Assembly: GCA_039921525.1 (NCBI GenBank)
Contig: JBDSBP010000575.1
Span: 1 to 64,000, forward strand
Direction of reading: 5' to 3'
Length of the DNA stretch: 64,000 nt
DNA from: JADCRZ01 sp039921525
GTDB lineage: Bacteria; Bacteroidota; Bacteroidia; Chitinophagales; Chitinophagaceae
In this document: positions 26,893-34,772 of the stretch, piece by piece
Layout of the letters: the number at the start of each line of letters is the position of its first letter
How positions within the stretch are numbered: position 1 is the stretch's first letter
Notes under the pieces: generated by a model
Seen by the model: only the letters and a program-made list of their open reading frames with translations
Told to the model about the DNA's origin: nothing
Database searches by the model: none
Translations under genes and position numbers: made by a program

Positions 26893-27762
26893 ATGAAAAA
26901 GCGGGATCATAAACATACTCTAAAGACCATCGTGGCAATTCTTCTGCTGGTAATCATCTCTTCGCCGGCAATTTCACAATTCTATTACAAAGATCTTGTT
27001 ACGGTTCAACAAACCAATGAAACATTCCGGCTTTATAAGAGCAATAAGATTAATAAAGTAACACTAAACAGTTTCCAGGGTAACGTGCCGGTTACAGAGG
27101 GATTTATCTGTGAACAAAAGGTTAACCTGCTTAAGAACGAAGTGATTACGTATACCAACACCCTCGACCTGGGTGAATCTTATTTTACCGCTGTGTACCA
27201 AACACAGGGATTATTAATCAAAACAATTGACAGTTCCCAGGAAGCAATTAGTTATTCCAGCTATCAATACGATGCCGACAGCCGGTTGATCGCTATACAT
27301 CATAGCACACGGGCTGCCGATAGCAGTTCTCGTTTTACAGAATCTCACTATTGGCAATATGCAGCATCCGGCAAGCCGCAGAAAATGGTACGCATAAGGA
27401 ACAACAAAGACTCAACCCATGTAAATTTTGTAACAGATGATAAAGGAAATGTTACGGAGGAAGAGATCGTTGGCAAAACTGCTGTAAACCAAAAGATCTA
27501 TTACTACTATGATGAAAAAAATCGTATTACCGATGTAGTTCAATACCGGCAAAAAGCGAAACGTTTGCTGCCCGATTATATGTTTGAATACGAAGAAACC
27601 GGTGAACTATCCACGATGACCATTGTACCGGAAGGAAGTTCTGACTACCAGAAATATTATTACAAATACGATGAAAACGGTTTGAAAGTTATTGAGTTCT
27701 GCTACAATAAAAGAAATGAACTGATGGGAAAAGTGCAATACAGTTACTCGACGGGAAAATAA
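26893..27762 (+). CDS. Secreted hypothetical protein with YD-like motifs
   Basis: A 289-residue protein with a clear signal peptide (basic start, hydrophobic stretch IVAILLLVIISSPAIS). The mature part is beta-rich. It contains repeated aromatic/Asp patterns such as IYYYYDEKNRITDVVQY and KYYYKYDENGLKVIEFCY, which resemble YD/RHS-type strands. It is probably exported to the periplasm or outer membrane. Monocistronic, function unknown. It is followed by a dispersed hairpin element. Confidence 0.7.
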   Translation: MKKRDHKHTLKTIVAILLLVIISSPAISQFYYKDLVTVQQTNETFRLYKSNKINKVTLNSFQGNVPVTEGFICEQKVNLLKNEVITYTNTLDLGESYFTAVYQTQGLLIKTIDSSQEAISYSSYQYDADSRLIAIHHSTRAADSSSRFTESHYWQYAASGKPQKMVRIRNNKDSTHVNFVTDDKGNVTEEEIVGKTAVNQKIYYYYDEKNRITDVVQYRQKAKRLLPDYMFEYEETGELSTMTIVPEGSSDYQKYYYKYDENGLKVIEFCYNKRNELMGKVQYSYSTGK

Positions 27763-27875
27763 GAATATGGGATACGGCTCTGTGATTTGAGACGCCGGCT
27801 TCCGAATTGCGACACGCAGGCCAGGTTTTGACCTGATTTATAAAATGATATAATTCGATCATTAATCATTTTCAA

Positions 27876-28036
27876 ATATCAATGATCGATTGGTAAACGG
27901 TCGCATAAAAACCTATATGGTTTTTGTTTTTAGAGCCGGCACTCCGGGTTCATACCGTATAGGTTTAAACAGGGTCAACCCAAAAAATACAATTTTTTGG
28001 GTTGACTTCCGAAGTCTTGCAAACTTCTAAAGTCGA
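27876..28036 (+). repeat. Dispersed hairpin element, copy A
   Basis: This segment is homologous to the reverse complement of 50864-51020. Conserved blocks are TCGCATAAAAACCTATA, GCCGGCACT-like, GGTTTAAAC and GGGTTGACTTCCGAAGTCT. It holds an imperfect long stem (AAACCTATATGGT with ACCGTATAGGTTT), then a perfect 15-bp stem with a 3-base loop (GTCAACCCAAAAAAT, 27974-27988, with 27992-28006), then ACTTCCGAAGT with a partner after the loop. It has no ORF. The remaining gap 27763-28230 shows no other feature. Confidence 0.8.
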
Positions 28037-28230
28037 TGTTTTCTCATAAAAACAGGAAAGAACAACGGCTCACCCTTAAAACCTGCATATACATCAAATT
28101 CCTACTACTTTATTTAATTAATGTCAAAAACCATTTGAGGTTAATAATTGAATTTAGCCTCTTAAATTTAAGTTGGCCGGTTTAAGGAGGTTTTCTTAAC
28201 CGATTAGCAGTTAGTTTCAAAAAGGATACT

Positions 28231-29019
28231 ATGCAGACCCAAAAAGAAATAATATTACTTATCGTAGCAACAACCTTTCTTCTTTTTATTCTCCTGAGTT
28301 TTATTGTAACAATGCTCTTCCTTAATAAGAATCAACAAAATGGGTTTCTTAAAGAAGTGGAATTGATAAAATCGAATTTTGAGAAAGAACTTCTTAAAAC
28401 TCAACTTGAGATACAGGAAGAAACATTTCAGCATATCTCACTGGAATTGCATGATAATGTGGGTCATTTTCTTTCCCTGGCTAAATTGCATCTAACCACA
28501 CTTAGGATACCGATACATGAAGAATTGACTAAAAAAATGGATGCTGCCGCTTTATTGATTGCTTATTCATTAGATGAAATCCGCAATATTTCTAAAAGTT
28601 TGAATCCAGAGAATATCAAAAGTAATGGACTTATTAAAACGGTGGAGCAACAAATTGAGCAACTTCAAAAATCAGGTCAGTTTACGATAAATTTTACACT
28701 TTCAGGAAAAACCTGTTATCTCGAAGACCAAAAAGAAATTGTTCTTTTTCGGATCTTACAGGAGTCTCTTAATAATATAGTGAGGCATTCGAAGGCCAAT
28801 CTGATCCATATAAAACTACACTATGATGAGCAAAAATTGCTCTTGTCTATTCATGATAATGGGATTGGATTTAATATCGACCATTTATATCGAAATGAAA
28901 AACACAATTCGTCGGGTTTAAAAAACATAATTAAAAGAAGTTCCCTTTTAAACGCCACACATGAAATTTTGAGCATACCTGGCGAGGGCACCACCATTAA
29001 AATTATTACGCCTTATTAA
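28231..29019 (+). CDS. NarL-family sensor histidine kinase
   Basis: A 262-residue kinase of the HisKA_3 class. It has one membrane helix (about 7-30), a coiled segment, the H-box LELHDNVGHFLSLAKLHL, and an ATPase with LNNIVRHSKAN (N box) and IHDNGIGF (G1 box). There is no periplasmic sensor domain, so it probably reads a signal through the membrane helix or a partner protein. The partner regulator starts 9 bases downstream. Confidence 0.9.
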   Translation: MQTQKEIILLIVATTFLLFILLSFIVTMLFLNKNQQNGFLKEVELIKSNFEKELLKTQLEIQEETFQHISLELHDNVGHFLSLAKLHLTTLRIPIHEELTKKMDAAALLIAYSLDEIRNISKSLNPENIKSNGLIKTVEQQIEQLQKSGQFTINFTLSGKTCYLEDQKEIVLFRILQESLNNIVRHSKANLIHIKLHYDEQKLLLSIHDNGIGFNIDHLYRNEKHNSSGLKNIIKRSSLLNATHEILSIPGEGTTIKIITPY

Positions 29020-29028
29020 GCAAGGAAT

Positions 29029-29688
29029 ATGATTGAAAAATCTAAAATAAAGATAGCCTTGGTTGATGATCATATCCTGCTGCGAGATGCATTGGCTGGC
29101 GTCATCAGCAGTTTTGAGCATTGTAAAGTTGTTGCAGGTGCCGATAACGGCAAAGACTTTATTGAACAACTAAAAAATATCTGTTTGCCTGATTTAATTG
29201 TATTGGATATAAATATGCCGGTAATGGATGGGTACGAAACAGCCAAATGGATTAAGGATAATCATCCTGAAATGAATATTATTATACTAACGATGTTCGA
29301 TTCTGAAATTGCCTTGATTCGTTTGCTTCAATGCGGTGTGAAAGCATTTTTAAAAAAAGATACCCACCCGAAAGAGTTGGAGTTTGCCATTGAATCTGTA
29401 TTCGAAACCGGCTATTATTATTCGCAGAATTCATCCGGTAAATTGGCAAATGTATTTAGAAATCCCAGCCGGAACTTTACTACGCATCCAGTGACACTAA
29501 CGGAAAATGAAATAACTTTTTTGAAATTTTCATGTTCTGAAATGACTTATAAAGAAATCGCCAAATATATGTATATCAGTCCACGCACCGTTGATAATTA
29601 CAGGGATTCATTATTCGATAAACTACAAGTTAAAAGCCGGGTGGGCCTTGCTATGTATGCGATTAAAAATGGAATAGTGAACTTTTAA
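29029..29688 (+). CDS. NarL/LuxR-type response regulator
   Basis: 219 residues. The receiver domain has the acidic pocket DDH near the start and the phospho-acceptor in VLDINMPVMDG. The C-terminal LuxR-type HTH contains TYKEIAKYMYISPRTVDNYRDSL. It pairs with the kinase just upstream. The stop is followed directly by an AATTACG heptamer array. Confidence 0.92.
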   Translation: MIEKSKIKIALVDDHILLRDALAGVISSFEHCKVVAGADNGKDFIEQLKNICLPDLIVLDINMPVMDGYETAKWIKDNHPEMNIIILTMFDSEIALIRLLQCGVKAFLKKDTHPKELEFAIESVFETGYYYSQNSSGKLANVFRNPSRNFTTHPVTLTENEITFLKFSCSEMTYKEIAKYMYISPRTVDNYRDSLFDKLQVKSRVGLAMYAIKNGIVNF

Positions 29689-29722
29689 TAAATTACGAAT
29701 TATTAATTACGAATTACGAATT
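29689..29722 (+). repeat. AATTACG heptamer array after the response regulator
   Basis: Four to five 7-bp AATTACG/AATTATT units begin three bases after the TAA stop at 29686-29688 and read in the gene direction. Confidence 0.75.
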
Positions 29723-29765
29723 GAAGGAATCCATTCTTATTCCGGCGAAGCCGATGGTTCTAACC

Positions 29766-29781
29766 TGATAGCTGACAGCTA
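29766..29781 (-). repeat. Short CTATCAG array on the second regulator's stop
   Basis: On the minus strand the TAG stop (29781-29779) runs directly into CTGTCAG and CTATCAG. Only two units are present and there is no facing arm. Confidence 0.65.
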
Positions 29782-30438
29782 ATCAATAAGCCTGTTACGC
29801 ATCCCATACATAATTAAACCGGCAATGGTTTTGACACCTACTTTAGATTTCATATTCTGCCGTATAGTTTCAATTGTTCTGGGACTTAAAAACACCTGTT
29901 TTGATATTTCATCGGTAGTTTTATCATCAGCGATCAATCGAAGGATCTTGACTTCCTTTTCAGAAAACTTTACGGGGTTTGGGTAAAATTGACGAACTGC
30001 CCGCTTATTCTGCAACTTGGCCAGAACAGCTTTATTTACCAGGTCGTTAAAATAAAAATCATTGTTTATACATGTTAAAATAGCCTGATAAATTTCTTCG
30101 GGATCGGTGGTTTTGGTGAGATAAGCGTTAGCCCCCATTTCCATCATTTTGGTTACCATTTCCTGGTCATCATACATGGTAAGTACAATGATCTTTAATT
30201 GCTCATGTGCTTTGCGCAGAATAGGAATAGCATTAATACCATCAATCGCGGGCATACGAATATCCATTAATAATACATCCGGACGTTCTACCAACATTTT
30301 CTCCATCAGGTCCCTTCCATCCTCAGCTTCCCATAAAATATTTATATACTTTCTTGCTTTAAGGGCCATCTTAATTCCATCCCGAAAAATTTTATGATCA
30401 TCAGCTATAGCAATTTTTATGATTATTTCATCTCTCAT
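29779..30438 (-). CDS. NarL/LuxR-type response regulator without an adjacent kinase on its strand
   Basis: 219 residues with the receiver motif VLLMDIRMPAIDG and the LuxR HTH KTTDEISKQVFLSPRTIETIRQNM. It is convergent with the kinase/regulator pair at 28231-29688 and divergent from the operon at 31141-33755. Its sequence is close to the regulator at 33105-33755 (IKIAIADDHKIFRDG against IKVAIADDHKIFRKG). It probably shares a kinase with one of the neighbours. Confidence 0.9.
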   Translation of the reverse strand: MRDEIIIKIAIADDHKIFRDGIKMALKARKYINILWEAEDGRDLMEKMLVERPDVLLMDIRMPAIDGINAIPILRKAHEQLKIIVLTMYDDQEMVTKMMEMGANAYLTKTTDPEEIYQAILTCINNDFYFNDLVNKAVLAKLQNKRAVRQFYPNPVKFSEKEVKILRLIADDKTTDEISKQVFLSPRTIETIRQNMKSKVGVKTIAGLIMYGMRNRLID

Positions 30439-31140
30439 AAGGGTTTATTTGACCAATTATTGTAGTTTATCAAAACAAACGGGGTTAAAGTTTTCACTGG
30501 GTAAAATTTCAGGTAGTCTCTTTGTTATATAATTTCTGATAAATCCCTGTTTATCAGGGTACTTTTGCTCCTTCTTCTTTCGATGGTCTTGCATACCTTT
30601 TAAAGCAATGCTCTTATTAAAGTATTAAAAGAAGTGTTATTTTTACTATCCGACTAACAAAAAATAAACCCCGTTTCAGATCAAATGGTAGAATAAAAGC
30701 TGACTTCCAAACTTCCGAACCACAAAAAATTACTAATTTACAGTTAGGATTAGTCATTAATAACGACAAAACTGATATTTTAATTGTTTCGCCTTCAGCA
30801 TATTGGAAAATGCGCCTGTTATGAAATCGAGTATTTCTCTTTTTAAGAAAGACGAAGAAAAGCAATTCCTATCAAATTTTCTACTATATTTACTTCAGGC
30901 ATCCCCGTCATACACTCATATATTCTCTTTCGGCGTTGGTAAAAATACTGAAAAAATCAAGTATTTTTTCTAATTTTTTGTTCGTAACCATACTATATAA
31001 AAGTACGTAAAACCACTCTCAGCTTAACTTACATAAAAACATGCCCTTACTAATCAGAATATGCACCTATAGGATATTTTTAAATTTTAGTGGTATTTCG
31101 CAATAGTAAATAAGATACTCAAACTTAAAAAAATCCAAAT
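30439..31140. other. 700-base gap between regulator and four-gene operon
   Basis: Divergent intergenic region, AT-rich. A hairpin CCCTG-TTTAT-CAGGG (about 30546-30560) is followed at once by TACTTTTG, a perfect TAnnTTTG box on the plus strand. A possible 82-codon minus frame (30617-30865) has no start context or family resemblance and is not accepted. The unusual length suggests that several promoters or a small RNA may be hidden here. Confidence 0.4.
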
Positions 31141-31515
31141 ATGTTACAAAATCAGATAAGTGCGAATAACCTGGCAATGGTAGGCGAAGAAATCAGTCAG
31201 GAGTTAGGCGCGAAAATGGTGAAAGATTTCCAGGATGTAAATCCAAATGAAAATACCGCTAATTATATTGGAAGAAATATCCTTGAAAGAATTCTTGCTC
31301 AACCAGGATGCGAAGGAATACGGTTTTACAATGCCATAAATGAAATGGGCAGAACAACGTTGGTATATGTGGGTATCGATGCAAACGAAAATATCATTAA
31401 GCAATACGTTGGTGTGAATAATTTCGGTGAATTGGTGAGTGAAGATGGAATTATCGCAGACCGATCTGTTGGTGCACCGCCAACATCAGTGGACACCGTT
31501 TGGACATGGTTTTAA
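31141..31515 (+). CDS. Small hypothetical protein (124 aa) heading a two-component operon
   Basis: An acidic 124-residue protein without signal peptide or membrane segment. It is rich in Asn and Gly in the middle (DVNPNENTANYIGRNILERIL) and ends in VDTVWTWF. I do not recognise the family. It lies 59 bases upstream of a 7-TM protein, a kinase and a regulator on the same strand, which suggests a regulatory, accessory or output role in that set. Confidence 0.7.
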   Translation: MLQNQISANNLAMVGEEISQELGAKMVKDFQDVNPNENTANYIGRNILERILAQPGCEGIRFYNAINEMGRTTLVYVGIDANENIIKQYVGVNNFGELVSEDGIIADRSVGAPPTSVDTVWTWF

Positions 31516-31574
31516 TTAATCATTATGTAACAATTAAATCAATGCGCTATATTTGAGGGAATTATTAAAGCATC

Positions 31575-32228
31575 GTGAGCACATTTTCTACTTTATTACT
31601 CATTATTTTTTTTCTAATTTTCTTTAAACGGAATACTGACAAAAAATTCTGGGTAATTTTTTTATATACAGTCCTGTCATATGTTTCGGATAGACTTCTT
31701 TCTATATTAAAATTGGACAGGTTTTACAGCTTCAGTGTTTTTACCTTAATTGAATTCACTATTTTTTCTTACTTTTTTTATTTAAGCTATAAAGAAAAAT
31801 CCTTTAAATGGCTTCTTATTTCGTGTTATCCTGTATTTTGTGCCGTGCTGGTATATAGTATTATTAATAAATACAAATCTAATAATGACTTTGACTATTT
31901 ATCCTCTTCCTTCGAAGCAATTCTGATCATTATTTTCAGTATCTTATTTTTCTATGAACAACTTAAAAATCCTGAGGTAACTTTCATTTATGCTTCTAAA
32001 AGTTTCTGGATTATAGTTGCCATGCTTGTGTATATGTCGGCAACATTGTTTTTATTTATTTCAACCAGTATGTTATCATCGAGTTTTCAAAAAACGATAG
32101 ATGTTTGGTTAATAAATAATGGAGCCAATATCATCAAGAATATATTTATAGCTATAGCTTTTTACAAACCATTAAAGTTGGCAATTGATTCGTCTTCATA
32201 CAAATTAAAAGATGAAAAAGTGGCATAA
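31575..32228 (+). CDS. Seven-helix membrane protein in a two-component operon
   Basis: A 217-residue integral membrane protein with seven hydrophobic segments by eye (about 3-19, 25-44, 54-74, 79-96, 109-125, 139-162, 186-204). The N terminus is short and there is no soluble domain. It uses a GTG start; no closer ATG fits. It is followed after 15 bases by a histidine kinase with no sensor domain of its own. I infer that this protein may be the sensing unit for that kinase. No named family was recognised. Confidence 0.7.
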   Translation: MSTFSTLLLIIFFLIFFKRNTDKKFWVIFLYTVLSYVSDRLLSILKLDRFYSFSVFTLIEFTIFSYFFYLSYKEKSFKWLLISCYPVFCAVLVYSIINKYKSNNDFDYLSSSFEAILIIIFSILFFYEQLKNPEVTFIYASKSFWIIVAMLVYMSATLFLFISTSMLSSSFQKTIDVWLINNGANIIKNIFIAIAFYKPLKLAIDSSSYKLKDEKVA

Positions 32229-32243
32229 AGCGTATTAATGTAG

Positions 32244-33068
32244 ATGGATAAAATCTGGTACTTAATATTATTTGGAACTATTGGAATGCTTTCATTAACC
32301 CTGGGGTTAATCGTATTTATAATCTTTCATCAGCGCCGGGTAATACGTTATCAGCTTACCCTGCAAAAAATGGAAGAAGAACAGCAAAGCATCTTACTTA
32401 GCGCATCTATAAGGCTGCAGGAAGAGGAACGTCAACGACTGGCTGCCGACCTTCATGATGATGCAGGACCACTGTTAGCCACTGCCCGATTGTATCTTAA
32501 TGAAAACCTCGTAACCCTTGATAAATCGTCTCAATTACAGCATATATCTGCTGCCAAATCTATCATTGACGATACTATTCATCTTATCCGTAATATTTCA
32601 CATAGTCTGATGCCTCCAACCTTGAAAAATTTCGGACTTGAATCAGCGGTTAATGACCTTTTCCATAAAATTGCAGGTGCCGGCACTATCAATACCAGTT
32701 GCCGTTTTCACGATTACAATAACCGGTTGAAAATGGAACACGAACAGATTGTATTTCGCGTGATCCAGGAATTGATAAATAATATCCTTAAACATAGCAA
32801 TCCGAGTTTTATCCATGTTACTCAAAACACCAACGGGGAAAAATTTTTTATCAGGCTGCATCATGATGGCCTGGGCTTAATGCAAACAGACTTTGACAGG
32901 TTAACCAAGAGCTCCGGTGGACTGGGTCTAAAAAATATCAGCAGCCGCCTGAGGGTATTGTTTGGAAAAATACTATTTGAGAAAGATATTTCAGAAACTT
33001 ATTATAAGATTACGATAGAACTTCCAAAAGAAGAAGAAAACATCCTGTTAGAAAAAGTAAAGATATAA
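32244..33068 (+). CDS. NarL-family sensor histidine kinase
   Basis: 274 residues: one membrane helix (about 5-27), coiled linker, H-box RLAADLHDDAGPLLATARLYL, and ATPase with ELINNILKHSNPS. The G1 box reads LHHDGLGL in place of xxDNGxGF, so the usual Asp is His and the Asn is Asp. This may lower or alter ATP binding. It sits between the 7-TM gene (15 bases upstream) and a regulator (36 bases downstream). Confidence 0.87.
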   Translation: MDKIWYLILFGTIGMLSLTLGLIVFIIFHQRRVIRYQLTLQKMEEEQQSILLSASIRLQEEERQRLAADLHDDAGPLLATARLYLNENLVTLDKSSQLQHISAAKSIIDDTIHLIRNISHSLMPPTLKNFGLESAVNDLFHKIAGAGTINTSCRFHDYNNRLKMEHEQIVFRVIQELINNILKHSNPSFIHVTQNTNGEKFFIRLHHDGLGLMQTDFDRLTKSSGGLGLKNISSRLRVLFGKILFEKDISETYYKITIELPKEEENILLEKVKI

Positions 33069-33104
33069 TTATGCGTATATTTACCTATAATTTACTATTT
33101 TTCT

Positions 33105-33755
33105 ATGGGTGTTATCAAAGTAGCTATTGCTGATGACCATAAAATTTTCCGGAAAGGTGTCATCCTGTCATTACGTCCCTACAATAATATTAAGTTTGTT
33201 CAGGAGGCCGACAATGGCCAGGAATTGATTGATGGTTTAGCAGCCTCGCAACCCGATGTAATTCTTATGGATCTTCGTATGCCCTTGAAAGATGGTATCG
33301 AAACTACTAAATATATTGTCAAAAGTCATCCTGGCATTTATATTCTTGCCTTAACAATGTTTGAAGATGAACGTTTTGTAAGCCATATGATGGAAATAGG
33401 TGCTAATGGATATTTATTAAAAAGTGCCGATCCCCAGGAAATAAAACAGGCTATTGTGGAAGTATGTACTAAAGGTTATTACCTGAATAATTTTGTGAAC
33501 CGCATATTATTAAAAAAATCACATGCAAAAAACAGGGCTATTCCAAATCTTAACAGCGATGCTACCCTTACAGAGCGTGAACGGGATGTGATCAAATACA
33601 TCTGTATGGAATTTACCGCGCATGAAATCGCACAAAAGCTGGAAGTGAGCCCCAGAACAATCGAGGCAATCAAAGATCGCCTAATGGAGCGTTTTGGCGC
33701 AAAAAACACCGCTGGCCTGGTGTTTTTTGCGGTAAAAAATAACCTGATAGACTAG
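33105..33755 (+). CDS. NarL/LuxR-type response regulator
   Basis: 216 residues with receiver motif VILMDLRMPLKDG and LuxR HTH TAHEIAQKLEVSPRTIEAIKDRLM. It is the last gene of the four-gene set 31141-33755. The TAG stop runs into a GGTATGA-type repeat. Confidence 0.92.
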   Translation: MGVIKVAIADDHKIFRKGVILSLRPYNNIKFVQEADNGQELIDGLAASQPDVILMDLRMPLKDGIETTKYIVKSHPGIYILALTMFEDERFVSHMMEIGANGYLLKSADPQEIKQAIVEVCTKGYYLNNFVNRILLKKSHAKNRAIPNLNSDATLTERERDVIKYICMEFTAHEIAQKLEVSPRTIEAIKDRLMERFGAKNTAGLVFFAVKNNLID

Positions 33756-33770
33756 GCATGAGGTATGAGC
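33756..33770 (+). repeat. Short GGTATGA array after the regulator
   Basis: GCATGA then GGTATGA directly after the TAG stop codon, read in gene direction. This is the same family as at the DUF2911 stop (42389-42420). Confidence 0.55.
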
Positions 33771-33821
33771 CTTCGATCAGCAGCGCCGATATCCCCCCTG
33801 TAAATAACATTTTTGATGCGC

Positions 33822-33954
33822 GGCGTTTGTAGGGGCAGGGCTTGCCCGCCCTGTTACACCGGATACGTGTGGTATTTTGTCGACGTCTCCTATAAATATA
33901 TTGTCAGTTTCGTATGCAGTCAGGGCGGGGGCAAGCCCTGCCCCTACAAACGCC
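33822..33954. repeat. GC-rich inverted repeat
   Basis: The arm 33822-33853 (core GTAGGGGCAGGGCTTGCCC) is inverted almost exactly at 33921-33954, with a loop of about 67 bases. The inner GGGCTTGCCC is itself nearly self-complementary. A third arm-like copy lies alone at 37284-37311. It has the character of a dispersed REP-like element. Confidence 0.85.
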
Positions 33955-34204
33955 CCAACATTTTAGTCAGGCATTGGATCATAATTCTGTTTATTGGCGG
34001 ATGTTATATAAAAGTCTCTCATGAATTGACCATTCAAACGTCAGGTGAGATAACTTTAAAAAGTAGCATGATTAACTCCTTAATTATTATCAACTTGGGT
34101 TAAGTTATATAATAGGTATGAGGAGAAAGGATGGGCCAGATTATAGAAAAGATAAAATGAGGCTGACTCAAAAGAATCTCAAAAACAACTGAGAGTGACG
34201 CTGA

Positions 34205-34390
34205 TATCTTCCCCTCCTTTTTCCTTTAGGGGAGGTTGGATTCCGTAGCCTAGCACGGAATTCATCGGGGGTGGTTACCTTGGGTGCAGCCGACAAATGG
34301 CGCTCGAGCTGTAACATGCCGCAGCAACCACCCCCGTCCAGTCACGTGCTTCGCATCGTTCCTGAACAACCCCTCCTTAAATAAGGAACA
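34205..34390. repeat. Cluster of GC-rich inverted repeats in a long non-coding stretch
   Basis: CGGGGGTGGTT (34266-34276) is exactly inverted at 34326-34336. TCCCCT/AGGGGA and CCTCCTTAAATAAGG-like pairs flank it. The whole stretch 33771-34772 has no ORF that I accept; the 97-codon frame at 33813 lies in the repeats. It consists of this cluster and the inverted repeat at 33822-33954. Confidence 0.6.
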
Positions 34391-34772
34391 CATCCTCATA
34401 CTAAGTGCAGGAAGGTTCATGGAAAACTTTACTATTATGCAAATCAATTTATTTTTGTCATTTCAGCGAAGCGCGGCAACCTTCCCGAATTAAAACATCT
34501 TGCGCGCTTCCCCTGAAATCTCTACAATGCGGGCCATCTTCATCTTGGAGATTTCAGCTCAAAGCGCCGTAACATGCATTTATGCGCAATTTATATGACG
34601 CGTCAGCTGAAATGAAAGGAAAACTATCAAAAACGTGTATCCTTACGGTAGCCTGAATTAGGAGTGGATGATAGCACCATCAACTTTATGTTTATTTTAC
34701 CTTCACCCATACCATGGAAACTTTATCTTAGCGGATAAATCAATCAATCGATTTTAAAACTGTTGAGTACCA

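Noticed and set aside
30617..30865. 82-codon frame on the minus strand
   Set aside because: No family resemblance, odd composition, and no promoter or neighbour that would support it.
33813..34103. 97-codon frame on the plus strand
   Set aside because: It runs through the GC-rich inverted repeat and reads both arms, so it is a repeat artefact.
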